DNA of 51,342 bases from Bacteroidales bacterium (GTDB lineage Bacteria; Bacteroidota; Bacteroidia; Bacteroidales; P3), in NCBI GenBank assembly GCA_017509045.1, contig JAFWQP010000147.1:1-51342 (forward strand), read 5' to 3'. Under the pieces are notes generated by a model, which searched no databases, had not been told where the DNA came from, and saw nothing but the letters and a program-made list of their open reading frames with translations. Numbering within the stretch: the stretch's first letter is position 1; the number at the start of each line of letters is the position of its first letter. Position numbers and translations under genes: made by a program. This document shows, piece after piece, positions 1 through 8,618 of the stretch.

Positions 1-126
1 CCTGTCTACTTCTCCAAATCAAAGGATAAGCATGTCCTATACCTCGCTCGTTCCCTGAAAACCCGCTCTGCTTTCCAAGGTATATGGTCTGCATTGGACT
101 ATTTTGAACTACCCTATAAAGTCTAA
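1..126 (+). CDS. 3' end of a truncated ORF, possibly an IS transposase C-terminus
   Basis: The first 126 bases are open in frame 1 and encode 41 residues ending ALDYFELPYKV before TAA. The start lies outside the window. I do not recognise the family from this short piece. The transposase idea is contextual: the stop codon overlaps a 17-bp sequence (126-142) that recurs in inverted orientation at 18875-18891, as the two ends of an insertion sequence would. The strand is opposite to the next 13 kb of genes. It could instead be an ordinary gene ending beside a repeat. Confidence 0.45.
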   Translation, partial: PVYFSKSKDKHVLYLARSLKTRSAFQGIWSALDYFELPYKV

Positions 127-142
127 TGACCGATTTGGGTTA
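126..142 (+). repeat. Candidate IS terminal inverted repeat (right end)
   Basis: ATGACCGATTTGGGTTA begins inside the stop codon of the truncated ORF. Its exact reverse complement occurs at 18875-18891. A terminal repeat directly abutting a transposase stop codon is common in compact insertion sequences. The family is not identified. Confidence 0.4.
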
Positions 143-151
143 TACATAAAG

Positions 152-174
152 AAAGGGGGCGCATGCCCCCTTTT
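152..174. terminator. Rho-independent-type hairpin between glyS and the truncated ORF
   Basis: AAAGGGGGC and GCCCCCTTTT form a strong G/C stem around a GCAT loop, with a T run on the plus side. It lies 26 bp past the stop codon of the minus-strand glyS and 25 bp past the plus-strand truncated ORF, so it may serve both convergent transcripts. Confidence 0.7.
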
Positions 175-199
175 GAAAAAGAATATGAAAAAAAAGTAG

Positions 200-1732
200 T
201 TAGTCAATTTTGACAGGCTGGATATGGTCGTAGAGGAAGGCTCGAAGTTTTTCTATCGAGATGCGCTGCTGCTGCATGTTGTCGCGATCGCGGACGGTGA
301 CGGTGTTGTCGCTCAAGGTGTCGTTATCCACAGTGATGCAATAGGGTGTTCCGATGGCATCCTGACGGCGGTAGCGGCGGCCAATGGCGTCTTTTTCGTC
401 ATATTGAAGCATGAAGTCGTACTTGAGGGTGTTCATGATTTCGCGAGCTTTTTCGGGCAGGCCGTCCTTTTTAACCAAGGGCAGGATAGCGGCCTTGTAC
501 GGCGCCAGCGGTGCCGGAAGGCTGAGAACGGTGCGGGTGCTGCCGTCGGGCAGGGTTTCGTCCTTAAGGGCATGGCTGAAGATAGCAAGGAAAGTGCGGT
601 CGACACCGATGGAGGTTTCGATGACGTAGGGCGTGTAGCTCTCGTTGAGCTCGGAGTCGAAATATTGGAGTTTCTTGCCGCTAAACTCGCTATGACGGCT
701 TAGATCGAAGTCGGTACGGCTGTGGATACCTTCGAGTTCTTTGAATCCAAAGGGAAACTCAAATTCGATGTCGGTGGCGGCATTGGCGTAGTGCGCCAAC
801 TTCTCGTGGTCGTGGTAGCGGTATTTCTCAGCAGGGATGCCAAGAGCCAGATGCCATTTCAAGCGTTCCTCCTTCCAATGGTTAAACCACTCCAGTTCGG
901 TGCCAGGACGGACAAAAAACTGCATCTCCATTTGTTCAAATTCGCGCATACGGAAGATAAACTGGCGGGCAACAATCTCGTTGCGGAATGCCTTGCCTAT
1001 CTGGGCGATACCGAAAGGTATCTTCATACGTCCCGATTTCTGGACGTTGAGGAAGTTGACGAAGATGCCCTGAGCCGTTTCGGGACGGAGATAGAGTGTG
1101 TCTGAATCGTCGATGACGGAGCCCATCTTGGTGGCAAACATGAGGTTGAACTGGCGCACGTCAGTCCAGTTGCGGGTGCCACTGACGGGACAGACAATAC
1201 CGAGGTCGAGAATAAGCTGTTTGAGACCAGCTAGGTCGTTGGCGTTCATTAGCTCGGCGTATTTGGCGTGAATTTCGTCAATCTGTTTCTGATGCTCCAG
1301 CACGCGGGCATTGGTGGTGATGAACTGCTGGCGGTCGAAAGCGTCGCCAAAGCGTTTGTGAGCCTTCTCGCACTCTTTGTTTATCTTTTCCTCTATCTTG
1401 GCAATATGGTCTTCGATAAGCACGTCGGCACGATAACGCTTTTTGGAGTCTTTGTTGTCAATCAGCGGGTCGTTGAAGGCATCAACGTGACCGGAGGCTT
1501 TCCAAATACGAGGGTGCATGAAGATGGCGGAGTCGATGCCGACAATGTTCTCATGGTACTGCACCATGGCTCGCCACCAGTATTGTTTGATATTGTTTTT
1601 GAGTTCGGTGCCCAGCTGTCCGTAATCGTATACAGCGGCAAGTCCGTCGTATATTTCGCTGGATGGGAATATAAAGCCATATTCCTTTGCATGGGACACT
1701 ACTTTTTTGAATATTTCTTCTTGATTTGCCAT
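200..1732 (-). CDS. glyS: Glycyl-tRNA synthetase (single-chain, class II)
   Basis: Charges tRNA-Gly with glycine in the cytoplasm. The 510-residue length matches the homodimeric, eukaryote/archaea-like GlyRS used by Bacteroidota rather than the alpha2-beta2 enzyme. Visible features are the N-terminal YGFIFPSSEIYDGLAAVYDY segment (motif 1 region), motif 2 around FRNEIVARQFIFRMREFEQ, motif 3 around IGVDRTFLAIFSHA, and a C-terminal anticodon-binding domain (from about residue 400, APYKAAILPLVKKDGLPEKA). The ATG at 1732 starts the family-typical N-terminus MANQEEIFKKVVSHAKEYGF. The upstream spacer is A/T-rich simple repeat with no clear promoter. A strong hairpin follows the stop. Confidence 0.97.
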   Translation of the reverse strand: MANQEEIFKKVVSHAKEYGFIFPSSEIYDGLAAVYDYGQLGTELKNNIKQYWWRAMVQYHENIVGIDSAIFMHPRIWKASGHVDAFNDPLIDNKDSKKRYRADVLIEDHIAKIEEKINKECEKAHKRFGDAFDRQQFITTNARVLEHQKQIDEIHAKYAELMNANDLAGLKQLILDLGIVCPVSGTRNWTDVRQFNLMFATKMGSVIDDSDTLYLRPETAQGIFVNFLNVQKSGRMKIPFGIAQIGKAFRNEIVARQFIFRMREFEQMEMQFFVRPGTELEWFNHWKEERLKWHLALGIPAEKYRYHDHEKLAHYANAATDIEFEFPFGFKELEGIHSRTDFDLSRHSEFSGKKLQYFDSELNESYTPYVIETSIGVDRTFLAIFSHALKDETLPDGSTRTVLSLPAPLAPYKAAILPLVKKDGLPEKAREIMNTLKYDFMLQYDEKDAIGRRYRRQDAIGTPYCITVDNDTLSDNTVTVRDRDNMQQQRISIEKLRAFLYDHIQPVKID

Positions 1733-1737
1733 TGTGA

Positions 1738-1822
1738 ATTTTTGAATGTGTTAACGTGTGAATGTGTTAATGTGGAAATCGATTAACGAATTCATTTGAT
1801 TAACGAATTAACGAATTCAACT
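1738..1822. repeat. Simple-sequence spacer (TTAACG/AATTC words)
   Basis: The glyS-pta spacer is made of short imperfect repeats such as GTGTTAACGTGTGAATGTG and TTAACGAATT. The same vocabulary recurs at about 21400-21490, 28010-28100 and 40005-40110, so this is a genome-wide spacer repeat and not a gene-specific site. Confidence 0.7.
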
Positions 1823-1838
1823 TACTATTCGGTTTTTA

Positions 1839-2846
1839 CTACTGTTTTGCAGCGGCTTGAGTGGCGGTGATGGCGACCACATTGACAACATCTTCGACAC
1901 TACAGCCACGGCTAAGGTCGTTGATGGGGGCTGCCATTCCCTGCATAATGGGACCTACCGCCTCGGCACCAGCCAGACGCTGAACCAGCTTGTAGCAGAT
2001 GTTGCCACTCTGTAGGTCGGGGAATACAAGGACGTTTGCCTTGCCAGCAATGTCGCTGCCGGGAGCTTTGCTGGCACCCACCTTAGGCACGATGGCGGCA
2101 TCGGCTTGCAGCTCGCCGTCGAGATGAACGTTGGGGTCGAGCTCATGGGCTACACGTGTGGCTTCGATGACTTTGTCTACCAACTCATGTTTGGCACTGC
2201 CCTTGGTGGAGAAACTGAGGATGGCAACGCGGGGGTCTTCGAATCCGGCAATGGCCTTGGCGGTCTGTGCGGAGACGACGGCTATCTGCCCCAACTCTTC
2301 TGCCGTGGGGCAAGGTGTAGCGGCACAGTCGGCAAAGACAAACATGCCATTCTCGCCATAGGTAGTGTCTTTGAGAATCATGATAAAGGCACCGCTCACA
2401 ACGCTGACCCCGGGGAGGGTTTTAACAATCTGGAAAGCAGGTCGCAACACGTCGCCAGTGGCGTTGCGGGCACCTGCCACTTCGCCGTCGGCATCGCCAT
2501 TTTTGATGAGCATACAGGCGAGATAGAGGGGGTCCGCCACCAGCTGCATCGCCTCGTCCATCTGCATGCCTTTCTTCTTGCGTATTTCGCAGAGCATCTG
2601 GGCATAGTACTCGCGTTGGGGGTTGGTCTCAGGGTCAATAATAGTGGCTTTGTGGATGTTTTGCAAACCCCATTCGGCTGCAAGGCCTTTGATTTCGGCT
2701 TCGTTGCCTAGAAGGATAAGATTGGCAATGCCCTCCTTAAGGATGATGTCGGCTGCTTTAAGGGTGCGCTCCTCGGTGCCTTCTGCCAACACGATGGTCT
2801 TGTGGGCGGCTTTCGCCTTGGCGCGGATTTGTTCTAATAGGCTCAT
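1839..2846 (-). CDS. pta: Phosphate acetyltransferase (short form)
   Basis: Interconverts acetyl-CoA plus phosphate and acetyl phosphate plus CoA, in acetate production or assimilation. The 335 residues correspond to the PTA_PTB catalytic domain alone, lacking the DRTGG/CobB-like N-terminal part of the long enterobacterial enzyme. Recognisable segments are VLAEGTEERTLKAADII near residue 20, GEVAGARNATGDVLRPAFQ in the middle (substrate-binding region), and VLVFPDLQSGNICYKLVQRL near the C-terminus. The usual partner ackA is not adjacent. The gene is likely monocistronic, lying between two repeat-filled spacers. Confidence 0.95.
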   Translation of the reverse strand: MSLLEQIRAKAKAAHKTIVLAEGTEERTLKAADIILKEGIANLILLGNEAEIKGLAAEWGLQNIHKATIIDPETNPQREYYAQMLCEIRKKKGMQMDEAMQLVADPLYLACMLIKNGDADGEVAGARNATGDVLRPAFQIVKTLPGVSVVSGAFIMILKDTTYGENGMFVFADCAATPCPTAEELGQIAVVSAQTAKAIAGFEDPRVAILSFSTKGSAKHELVDKVIEATRVAHELDPNVHLDGELQADAAIVPKVGASKAPGSDIAGKANVLVFPDLQSGNICYKLVQRLAGAEAVGPIMQGMAAPINDLSRGCSVEDVVNVVAITATQAAAKQ

Positions 2847-2875
2847 ATTGGTTGTGTTTATTGTTTGATTCTTTC

Positions 2876-2947
2876 TGGGTTTTCTAGGTTTTCTAGTATT
2901 ATTAGTATTTCTAGTACTGCTAGTATTTCTAGTACTACTGGCTATTC
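2876..2947. repeat. CTAGTATTT/CTAGTACT tandem repeats
   Basis: The pta-porin spacer holds imperfect tandem repeats of TTTCTAGTA and CTAGTACTGCTAGTA words rich in the CTAG tetranucleotide. CTAG is normally rare in bacterial DNA, so its density is notable. No gene is seen. Confidence 0.6.
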
Positions 2948-2956
2948 TGGTTTATT

Positions 2957-5122
2957 TTAGTCGAAAAACTTCCATGTTACGCCGAAATAGAAGCCGAACT
3001 GCTTGGAGGGGTAGCCGGGGATGATGCAGTGTGCTTGCTGCTCGAGGTAGCTGTTCAAGTGTCCCGCTTTGGCGTAGATGGTGGCACGTTTGATTTGCAG
3101 GTTGACAAATAGGTCTGCCCACAAATAGTTGCCCACCTCCACCTCGTTCTGACGGTAGAATAGCCCCAACGTGGGGTCGTAGCCGTCGGCCTTGAAGAGG
3201 GTGTGGTAGCGGAGGTCGACACCCACCTGTGTATGTAGCACATGATGAAACAGGTAGAAATCGGCATACAGCGAGTTTTTGCTGGCAAAAAGGGGCACAC
3301 GCACCAGGTCTTGGTCGCTGCTGTACTGCACAATCTGCTGCATATCGCAGTGCAGCCAATGAGTGATGGCGAGGTAGAGGTTCACCCTCCCTTGCAGCAA
3401 CAGGGCGTTGCCGTCGGGCTGGCAGGGCACTAGTAGGGTGTTGCCGTCGTCGAGGGTGCGTTGCTCTAGCCATATATTGTGACCGATGTGCTGGGCGGCG
3501 AGATGCACGTCGAGCAGGTCGGCATGGTGGTAGTCGAGCTCAAGCCTACGGTCGAGAACTGGACGGACGGCAATAGGCTGGTAATAGTCGTGCCGATGGT
3601 TTTGAGCCGTATAGATAAGCTCGGGGTGACACGCCTTGACAACGGCACGGAGCGAGAGCTGTCGGCGAGACCTGCCCAACGAATCAAGCAACGGGAAGTT
3701 GAGCCGGGCATCGAGGTTGTAGCACGACATATCGGGCGTGGCTTCGGCCAGCACTTCCAACTCGGCAGCCTGCCACGGGCTCAGTTCTACCCGAGCAAAG
3801 GGATATAGCGCCACCTGCCGCACTGCGCTGTCGGCATACAGCAAAGGGTCGAGATGCAGAATGGCCAACTGAGGACGGATACCGCCTGTCAGTTTCAGCG
3901 GGTTGCGCCAGCGGTGGTCGGGGTAGGCATCGTTAGTCCAATAAAGGGTGGCGGTGATGCGATGGAAGAGCGACGAGTCGATATAGCGGTACTTCTGCTT
4001 GTCCCACTGGAGGTCGAATGCAAAAACACCCGTGTTGTAGACATGAGGCTTGTTGGGCTGCAGGGTGTCGTACCCCACAACGGTGTCGCGCAACTGGTAT
4101 TGGGTGGTGGATGCGACACTGTCCACACCAACCGTATCACCCGCGAGGGTGTCGATAAGGGTAAGACGGAGGGTGTCGTAAACGACAACGGTGTCTACCA
4201 CCTGCTGCTTGATAGGACGGTACCAGGCAAACTGGCGGACGGTGTTGTACGACTGGCGCACAAACATCGTGAGGTCGCCCGTGAAGCTCATGCGACGGGT
4301 TTCGTTGACTGGAATACCCGACATATTGCTGTTGCGCTTGCCTGTATACGCTTCGATATTGGAAAGCCCGTTGTTCTCACCCAGCACAAATCTCTGCCAT
4401 ACAAAGCCTGCCGACAACTGGTATCGCGCATCGCGCGAGTAGTAGTTGGTGGTCAAATCCACCAAATGATCTGTTGCCGAGCTGTTGGCAAAGGCTCCCG
4501 TTGGGCTGAAAAGGTGGTAGTCGAGAGCAAAATTCCAATGGTCGTTGATGTTCTGCGTGTGGGTGACATGTATTTGATAGTCCTTGTTGAGCGAACTATG
4601 GTAGGCCAGTAGCGTATATGGTTTCTTCACCTGGTAGAAAAAGAGCCTGTCGGGTGTCTTGTAGAAAGCGGGGAATGGATTAGCCCTAAACGACAACGCA
4701 GAAGCATTATCAAAGCCCGGCATAAGTGCGTAGTGGGGATGCCCCAATTCAGTGACATTGAGATAGTAGTTGCCGTTCAACGCATCCAGCACGTCGCAAA
4801 ACTGAGCCCCCGTGGGTGTTAGTTTCGGATGGTGCAGCTCCATAATCTTCACTCGCGTCGGCTGGCGGTGGAAAAAGAAAATCGACGCCTGAAGCACACT
4901 GTCGGGAATATCCTCGTGATACTCTATACCCTTAGGCATCCCTTCGTCGGTGGTGGTGTCGGCAGTGGCGGTGCTGTCGGGGAGTGTCCGTGTGGGTGAT
5001 TGCGACACCGCACCCAATCCGCCTCTGAGGTTGGCAACATTGGCAATACCCCCCACCTGCCCCCACGCAGTAGCGGCAGCCAGCAACCACAGCAACACCA
5101 ATATATGCTTCCTCGATAGCAT
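2957..5122 (-). CDS. Putative outer-membrane porin (Porin_10-like)
   Basis: A 721-residue exported protein. The N-terminus MLSRKHILVLLWLLAAATAW is a signal peptide, followed by a low-complexity Ser/Thr/Asp region. The remainder has the alternating aromatic/polar pattern of a large beta-barrel and ends in a strand with terminal aromatics (FGFYFGVTWKFFD). Length, N-terminal arrangement and the closing strand fit the Bacteroidota 'putative porin' family (PF14121). The role would be non-specific or unknown solute passage across the outer membrane; the substrate cannot be read from sequence. No SusD partner or plug domain is present, so it is not a SusC/TonB receptor. Confidence 0.75.
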   Translation of the reverse strand: MLSRKHILVLLWLLAAATAWGQVGGIANVANLRGGLGAVSQSPTRTLPDSTATADTTTDEGMPKGIEYHEDIPDSVLQASIFFFHRQPTRVKIMELHHPKLTPTGAQFCDVLDALNGNYYLNVTELGHPHYALMPGFDNASALSFRANPFPAFYKTPDRLFFYQVKKPYTLLAYHSSLNKDYQIHVTHTQNINDHWNFALDYHLFSPTGAFANSSATDHLVDLTTNYYSRDARYQLSAGFVWQRFVLGENNGLSNIEAYTGKRNSNMSGIPVNETRRMSFTGDLTMFVRQSYNTVRQFAWYRPIKQQVVDTVVVYDTLRLTLIDTLAGDTVGVDSVASTTQYQLRDTVVGYDTLQPNKPHVYNTGVFAFDLQWDKQKYRYIDSSLFHRITATLYWTNDAYPDHRWRNPLKLTGGIRPQLAILHLDPLLYADSAVRQVALYPFARVELSPWQAAELEVLAEATPDMSCYNLDARLNFPLLDSLGRSRRQLSLRAVVKACHPELIYTAQNHRHDYYQPIAVRPVLDRRLELDYHHADLLDVHLAAQHIGHNIWLEQRTLDDGNTLLVPCQPDGNALLLQGRVNLYLAITHWLHCDMQQIVQYSSDQDLVRVPLFASKNSLYADFYLFHHVLHTQVGVDLRYHTLFKADGYDPTLGLFYRQNEVEVGNYLWADLFVNLQIKRATIYAKAGHLNSYLEQQAHCIIPGYPSKQFGFYFGVTWKFFD

Positions 5123-5262
5123 CAGTCAAAGTCGTTTCAAAATGTTTTAAAGGCTCAAAAAGGGTTCTAATGTATTAAAATTGAAAAGTATAAATGGTGC
5201 GCTTACCTTTAAAAACTCTTAAACCTTTTAAAACCTTTAAAACATTTTAAACGTTAACACAT

Positions 5263-6189
5263 TCAAGCGTTCAAAAATCGTTCCACATCCATGGCGGCGA
5301 TACAACCCTTGCCGGCAGCCACGACAGCCTGACGGTAATTGGGGTCGCACACGTCGCCTGCGGCAAACACACCAGGTATGTTGGTAGCACTGCCCGGATG
5401 CTGCACTTTGATATAGCCCTGCTCGTCTAGGTCTATCCAATCCTTGACAAAGTCGGTATTAGGTTTGTGTCCTATGGCTACGAAGAAACCAGCGATGTCG
5501 ATATGGCGCACCTCGCCAGTCTTCACATTCTGTATATCGGCACCCGTCACCCCGTCGAGGTCGCTGCCGCAGATTTCTTGGGTCGTCGAGTTCCAAAGCA
5601 TCTCAATCTTGGGGTTGGAAAGCACACGATGCTGCATCGACTTCGACGCGCGCAACTCGTCGCGACGGTGTATCAGGTAGACCTTGTTGCACAAGGTGGC
5701 GAGATAGCACGCCTCCTCGCAGGCGGTATCGCCGCCGCCCACCACTGCCACGTCGAGACCCTTGTAGAAATATCCGTCGCATGTGGCGCAGGCGCTCACT
5801 CCTTCTCCATAGAAACGTTTTTCGCTATCCAAACCCAGCCAACGTGCCGAAGCTCCTGTGGCGATAATCACCGCCTCCGCCTCAATCTCATTGCCGTGGT
5901 CGTCCTTCATCAAGAAGGGTCGTTGACCGAAATTGACCTCAGTGATATAGCCTGCGCGCACGTCCGTACCGAATCGCACTGCCTGCTGGCGCAAGTCCTC
6001 CATCATCGCCGTGCCAGCCACACCTTGCGGATAGCCTGGAAAATTCTCAATCTCTGTAGTGATAGTCAGCTGGCCACCCGGCTGTGTTCCTTCGTAAAGG
6101 ATAGGATGCAGGTCGGCACGTCCTGTATAAATTCCTGCCGTATAGCCCGCAGGACCAGAACCGATAATAAGACAACGTGTATGTTCCAT
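5263..6189 (-). CDS. trxB: Thioredoxin-disulfide reductase
   Basis: A 308-residue flavoprotein that transfers electrons from NADPH through FAD to thioredoxin. The FAD-binding GSGPAG is at residues 10-15, the redox-active CATC at 134-137 (followed by DG), the NADPH-binding GGGDTACEEA at about 150, and the second FAD motif AAGDV in the C-terminal third. All expected motifs and the full length are present. No thioredoxin gene is adjacent. The spacer downstream (5151-5262) is a run of TTTAAAACC words of the same kind found at 36480 and 44340. Confidence 0.97.
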   Translation of the reverse strand: MEHTRCLIIGSGPAGYTAGIYTGRADLHPILYEGTQPGGQLTITTEIENFPGYPQGVAGTAMMEDLRQQAVRFGTDVRAGYITEVNFGQRPFLMKDDHGNEIEAEAVIIATGASARWLGLDSEKRFYGEGVSACATCDGYFYKGLDVAVVGGGDTACEEACYLATLCNKVYLIHRRDELRASKSMQHRVLSNPKIEMLWNSTTQEICGSDLDGVTGADIQNVKTGEVRHIDIAGFFVAIGHKPNTDFVKDWIDLDEQGYIKVQHPGSATNIPGVFAAGDVCDPNYRQAVVAAGKGCIAAMDVERFLNA

Positions 6190-6240
6190 AAAATATCTGT
6201 TTTATTTATTCGTTAGTCACGATTTTACACATCAATGTAT

Positions 6241-7272
6241 TCAACAACGAGCATTTTTCTTAATCGAAAAATAGACAATATATGCCGTTCCCACAACAAG
6301 CAGCACCACCTGTTGCGAACTCCACAGCAGCCAGCCTGCCGCCAACCCCACCGTTTCACCCACTCCATACAATGCCAACGCCTGCCATACCAACACCGGA
6401 TAGGCTCCCAAACCACCCTGCGAGATGGTCATGCCCACCGAGCCGAACAGATACACCACAAAAGCTGCTCCAAACCCCAGCCCACCAGTCTCGGGCAACG
6501 CCCGCAGGATAAACAGTCCCCCCATGATGTAGAGGAGATAGATCAAACAGCTATACACCACAAAAAGGACAATACTCCGAGGCCTCAGGCGGAAGATACT
6601 CTTCAACCCTCCAACGCCACCCTGCACAATGCCGTCCACCTTGCGGAAAGCCTTATACCTAATAAGACGTGGGCGCAACAGCCTATACAGCAGCACACCG
6701 CCCACCATCACCGCTATTGCCACACCCAGCATCACTGCCGTACCTGTCATGCTGCCACTTTTGGCGGCCAACGCATCCACCAGCCACTCCCGAGCCTGAC
6801 CGTACATACACAACAGACCCAGCAGCACCACCACACCGAAAGCCAATATATCCACACACCGTTCCGTCACCACCGTACCCAACGACTTCTCCACAGGTAT
6901 GCCGTCGCTGGTGCGCAATGTGGCACAGCGCAGCACCTCGCCCAGTCGCGGAAATGCCAAATTGGCAAGATATGCCACCAGCACCGAACCAAACACGTTG
7001 TTCAAGCCAGGCCTATATCCCATCGGCTCATACAGCAGCCTCCAGCGCATGGCACGCACCCAATGGCTAAGCAGGCAGACACACATCGTGCAGCCCACCC
7101 ACCAGTAGTCGGCATGGGCAAACGAGCTCCACACCGCCTCCTTCTGCGAAGCATCCAATCTAATCAAAAACAAATAGACAAACACAAAGCCCACACCAAG
7201 GAAAACAACCGCCTTCACGATGTTGCCCACCGTAGCTTTACTCCTATTGGGTTTATGTCCAGTATCAGTCAT
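6241..7272 (-). CDS. UPF0104 / LPG-synthase-TM-type integral membrane protein
   Basis: A 343-residue polytopic inner-membrane protein with about eight hydrophobic segments, beginning with VKAVVFLGVGFVFVYLFLI near residue 20 and ending just before a short basic tail. The pattern fits the lysylphosphatidylglycerol synthase transmembrane/flippase-like family (PF03706): an early VGCTMCVCLLSHWVRAMRWR segment with a conserved Arg-Trp-Arg, and a later GSVGMTISQGGLGAYPVLVW with the GG-GxxP signature. Members without the aminoacyltransferase domain are usually of unknown substrate, probably lipid-related. It lies 51 bp upstream of trxB on the same strand and may be co-transcribed with it. Confidence 0.8.
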   Translation of the reverse strand: MTDTGHKPNRSKATVGNIVKAVVFLGVGFVFVYLFLIRLDASQKEAVWSSFAHADYWWVGCTMCVCLLSHWVRAMRWRLLYEPMGYRPGLNNVFGSVLVAYLANLAFPRLGEVLRCATLRTSDGIPVEKSLGTVVTERCVDILAFGVVVLLGLLCMYGQAREWLVDALAAKSGSMTGTAVMLGVAIAVMVGGVLLYRLLRPRLIRYKAFRKVDGIVQGGVGGLKSIFRLRPRSIVLFVVYSCLIYLLYIMGGLFILRALPETGGLGFGAAFVVYLFGSVGMTISQGGLGAYPVLVWQALALYGVGETVGLAAGWLLWSSQQVVLLVVGTAYIVYFSIKKNARC

Positions 7273-7283
7273 ATCATGCCAAC

Positions 7284-7497
7284 GTTTTCGTTATATCGAA
7301 ACTAGACAAACTTGTTTGAATGGTGAGATGAGAAAAAAGTCACGAAATAGCGTTTTCGATAAGCCGAGTGCAGAGGGCAAATCACACTGTGTTTGCACTA
7401 TGCCGAGGCGAGAAAACGTCACGAAGTAGCGTTTTCGTAAATCGAACCTAGACAAACTTGTTTGTATAGTGAGATGAGAAAACGTCACGAAGTAACC
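7284..7497. repeat. Three tandem GTTTTCG...GTCACGAAGTAG hairpin elements
   Basis: Three units (about 7284-7351, 7352-7430, 7431-7497) each start GTTTTCG.TA..CGA and end GAGAAAA.GTCACGAA.TA. Units 1 and 3 contain the palindrome CAAACTTGTTTG. Unit 2 has a different stem (GTGCA...TGCAC) followed by TATGCCGAG. Related copies lie at 28094-28169 and 39929-40005. The last unit overlaps the 3' end of panD: its final codons and TGA stop are the reverse complement of GTCACGAAGTAAC. Confidence 0.75.
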
Positions 7498-7835
7498 CTC
7501 CTATTATCCTTCGGAAATAGCACCGTAGGATGCCAATTGCGAGCCTCCTCAAGGTCCATCATCGCATACGAGGCTATTATCACTAAGTCGTCCACATGCA
7601 CCTTATGGGCGGCAGCCCCGTTGATGCCGACCGTGCCGCTCCCGCGTTCACCCTTGATCACGTATGTGTGCAGTCTCTCTCCGTTGGTGATATCATAAAT
7701 ATCCACCTGTTCGTTCTCAATCAAGTTGGCAGCATCCATCAAATCCTCGTCAATCGTGATGCTACCGATATAGTCTAGATTTGCCTCAGTAACGGCAACC
7801 CTATGAATCTTAGACTTTAATACATTTATCAGCAT
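7485..7835 (-). CDS. panD: Aspartate 1-decarboxylase proenzyme
   Basis: Decarboxylates L-aspartate to beta-alanine for pantothenate and CoA synthesis. It is a pyruvoyl enzyme made by self-cleavage between Gly24 and Ser25; here YIGSITID places Gly24-Ser25 exactly. [14 protein letters not shown] precedes the cleavage site and the conserved NGAAAHKV segment lies at about residues 72-79. At 116 residues the length is normal. The last codons (VTS-stop) are contributed by the GTCACGAAGT repeat. A Bacteroidota -7 box lies just upstream (7850-7857), so the gene probably has its own promoter. panB and panC are not nearby. Confidence 0.96.
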   Translation of the reverse strand: MLINVLKSKIHRVAVTEANLDYIGSITIDEDLMDAANLIENEQVDIYDITNGERLHTYVIKGERGSGTVGINGAAAHKVHVDDLVIIASYAMMDLEEARNWHPTVLFPKDNRRVTS

Positions 7836-7849
7836 ATAACAATTTTTTG

Positions 7850-7857
7850 CAAAGATA
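7850..7857 (-). promoter_or_regulatory. Promoter -7 box for panD
   Basis: Read on the minus strand this is TATCTTTG, matching the Bacteroidota sigma-ABfr -7 consensus TAnnTTTG, 15 bp upstream of the panD ATG. I do not see a convincing TTTG about 20 nt further upstream. A start this close to the ATG implies a very short leader. Confidence 0.6.
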
Positions 7858-8023
7858 CCTTTTTTTTACGAATATTCGTTAAATTGCTTGAATGTTTGAG
7901 TGTTTGTGTTTTTTGATTGCTTGATTGTTTAGGTGATTTGAACACGGCAGCAATTTTTATTTTATAATTCTTAATTAATAATTAATATGTTTTCCCCTTT
8001 CAATTTGAAAAGCAATCAAACAA

Positions 8024-8533
8024 TCAGAATGCGAACACCACCAGCAAAAGAATAAAGGCGATAAAGCCATATAGGACGATTTTAGTTCCTGAAATAGGTT
8101 TCATATAGTCGCTGTCGGATATATCAAAACGGCGGCGAATCTTGATTTGTCGTCCTGGCTGTCGATACCTATCCACTATTTGCTGGGCTTCCTCATCGGC
8201 ATTCGAATCCCTGTCGGCAACAGGTGCCGCAGTGCCACTAAAACGGGGCTGGTAGTTAAACTTAGGCATTTCGCGTTTGCGGAATAAATCGCGCCAAGTA
8301 AGACGAGAACCTTTCACCCTATCCTCTTGGTCAATATCTCGCACACGTTGTTGAAAATACTCCAGTTCGTCGCCTGCCGCATCAGCCTGAGCATCCGCCA
8401 TTGGAGCTGCCTCGGCTGCCTTCTTTTCCTGTTCAATAGCATATTTCTTCTTTAGTGCCTCCCATTTCTCCTTCTCTGGGTCATAGAAACGAGGCACATA
8501 ATGGAATTGACGCGGTTTCTCTACATCAAACAT
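8024..8533 (-). CDS. Small tail-anchored protein of unknown function
   Basis: 169 residues, family not recognised with certainty. The soluble part is highly charged and holds a repeated short motif: FHYVPRFYDPEK near residue 10 and FNYQPRFSG near residue 95. A K/E/A-rich segment (about 25-55) is probably helical. The only membrane segment is at the very C-terminus (KIVLYGFIAFILLLVVFAF) with no residues after it, giving a tail-anchored topology with the bulk in the cytoplasm. No signal peptide. The downstream neighbour is a GTCACGAAGT-repeat region beyond panD; upstream is the cyclo-ligase gene. Similar F-x-Y-x-PRF proteins occur, to my recollection, in other Bacteroidales. Confidence 0.75.
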   Translation of the reverse strand: MFDVEKPRQFHYVPRFYDPEKEKWEALKKKYAIEQEKKAAEAAPMADAQADAAGDELEYFQQRVRDIDQEDRVKGSRLTWRDLFRKREMPKFNYQPRFSGTAAPVADRDSNADEEAQQIVDRYRQPGRQIKIRRRFDISDSDYMKPISGTKIVLYGFIAFILLLVVFAF

Positions 8534-8575
8534 AACTCACTATGGGGTTTTAAGGGTTTTATAGTTTTAATGGTA

Positions 8576-8597
8576 GGACAGACACCAGTGCCTGTCC
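8576..8597. other. GGACAG...CTGTCC hairpin in a spacer
   Basis: GGACAGACACCAGTGCCTGTCC is a nearly perfect inverted repeat in the spacer between the cyclo-ligase stop and the tail-anchored protein start. A T-rich run follows on the plus strand, but no plus-strand gene ends here. On the coding (minus) strand no U-tract follows, so it is more likely a dispersed hairpin or an mRNA-processing structure than a terminator. Confidence 0.45.
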
Positions 8598-8618
8598 GTA
8601 CGTTTTTAGTTTTATCGT

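Noticed and set aside
6235-7305. 356-codon plus-strand His/Gln-rich frame opposite the UPF0104 gene
   Set aside because: Shadow of a membrane protein gene; the sense strand has clear transmembrane and family features.
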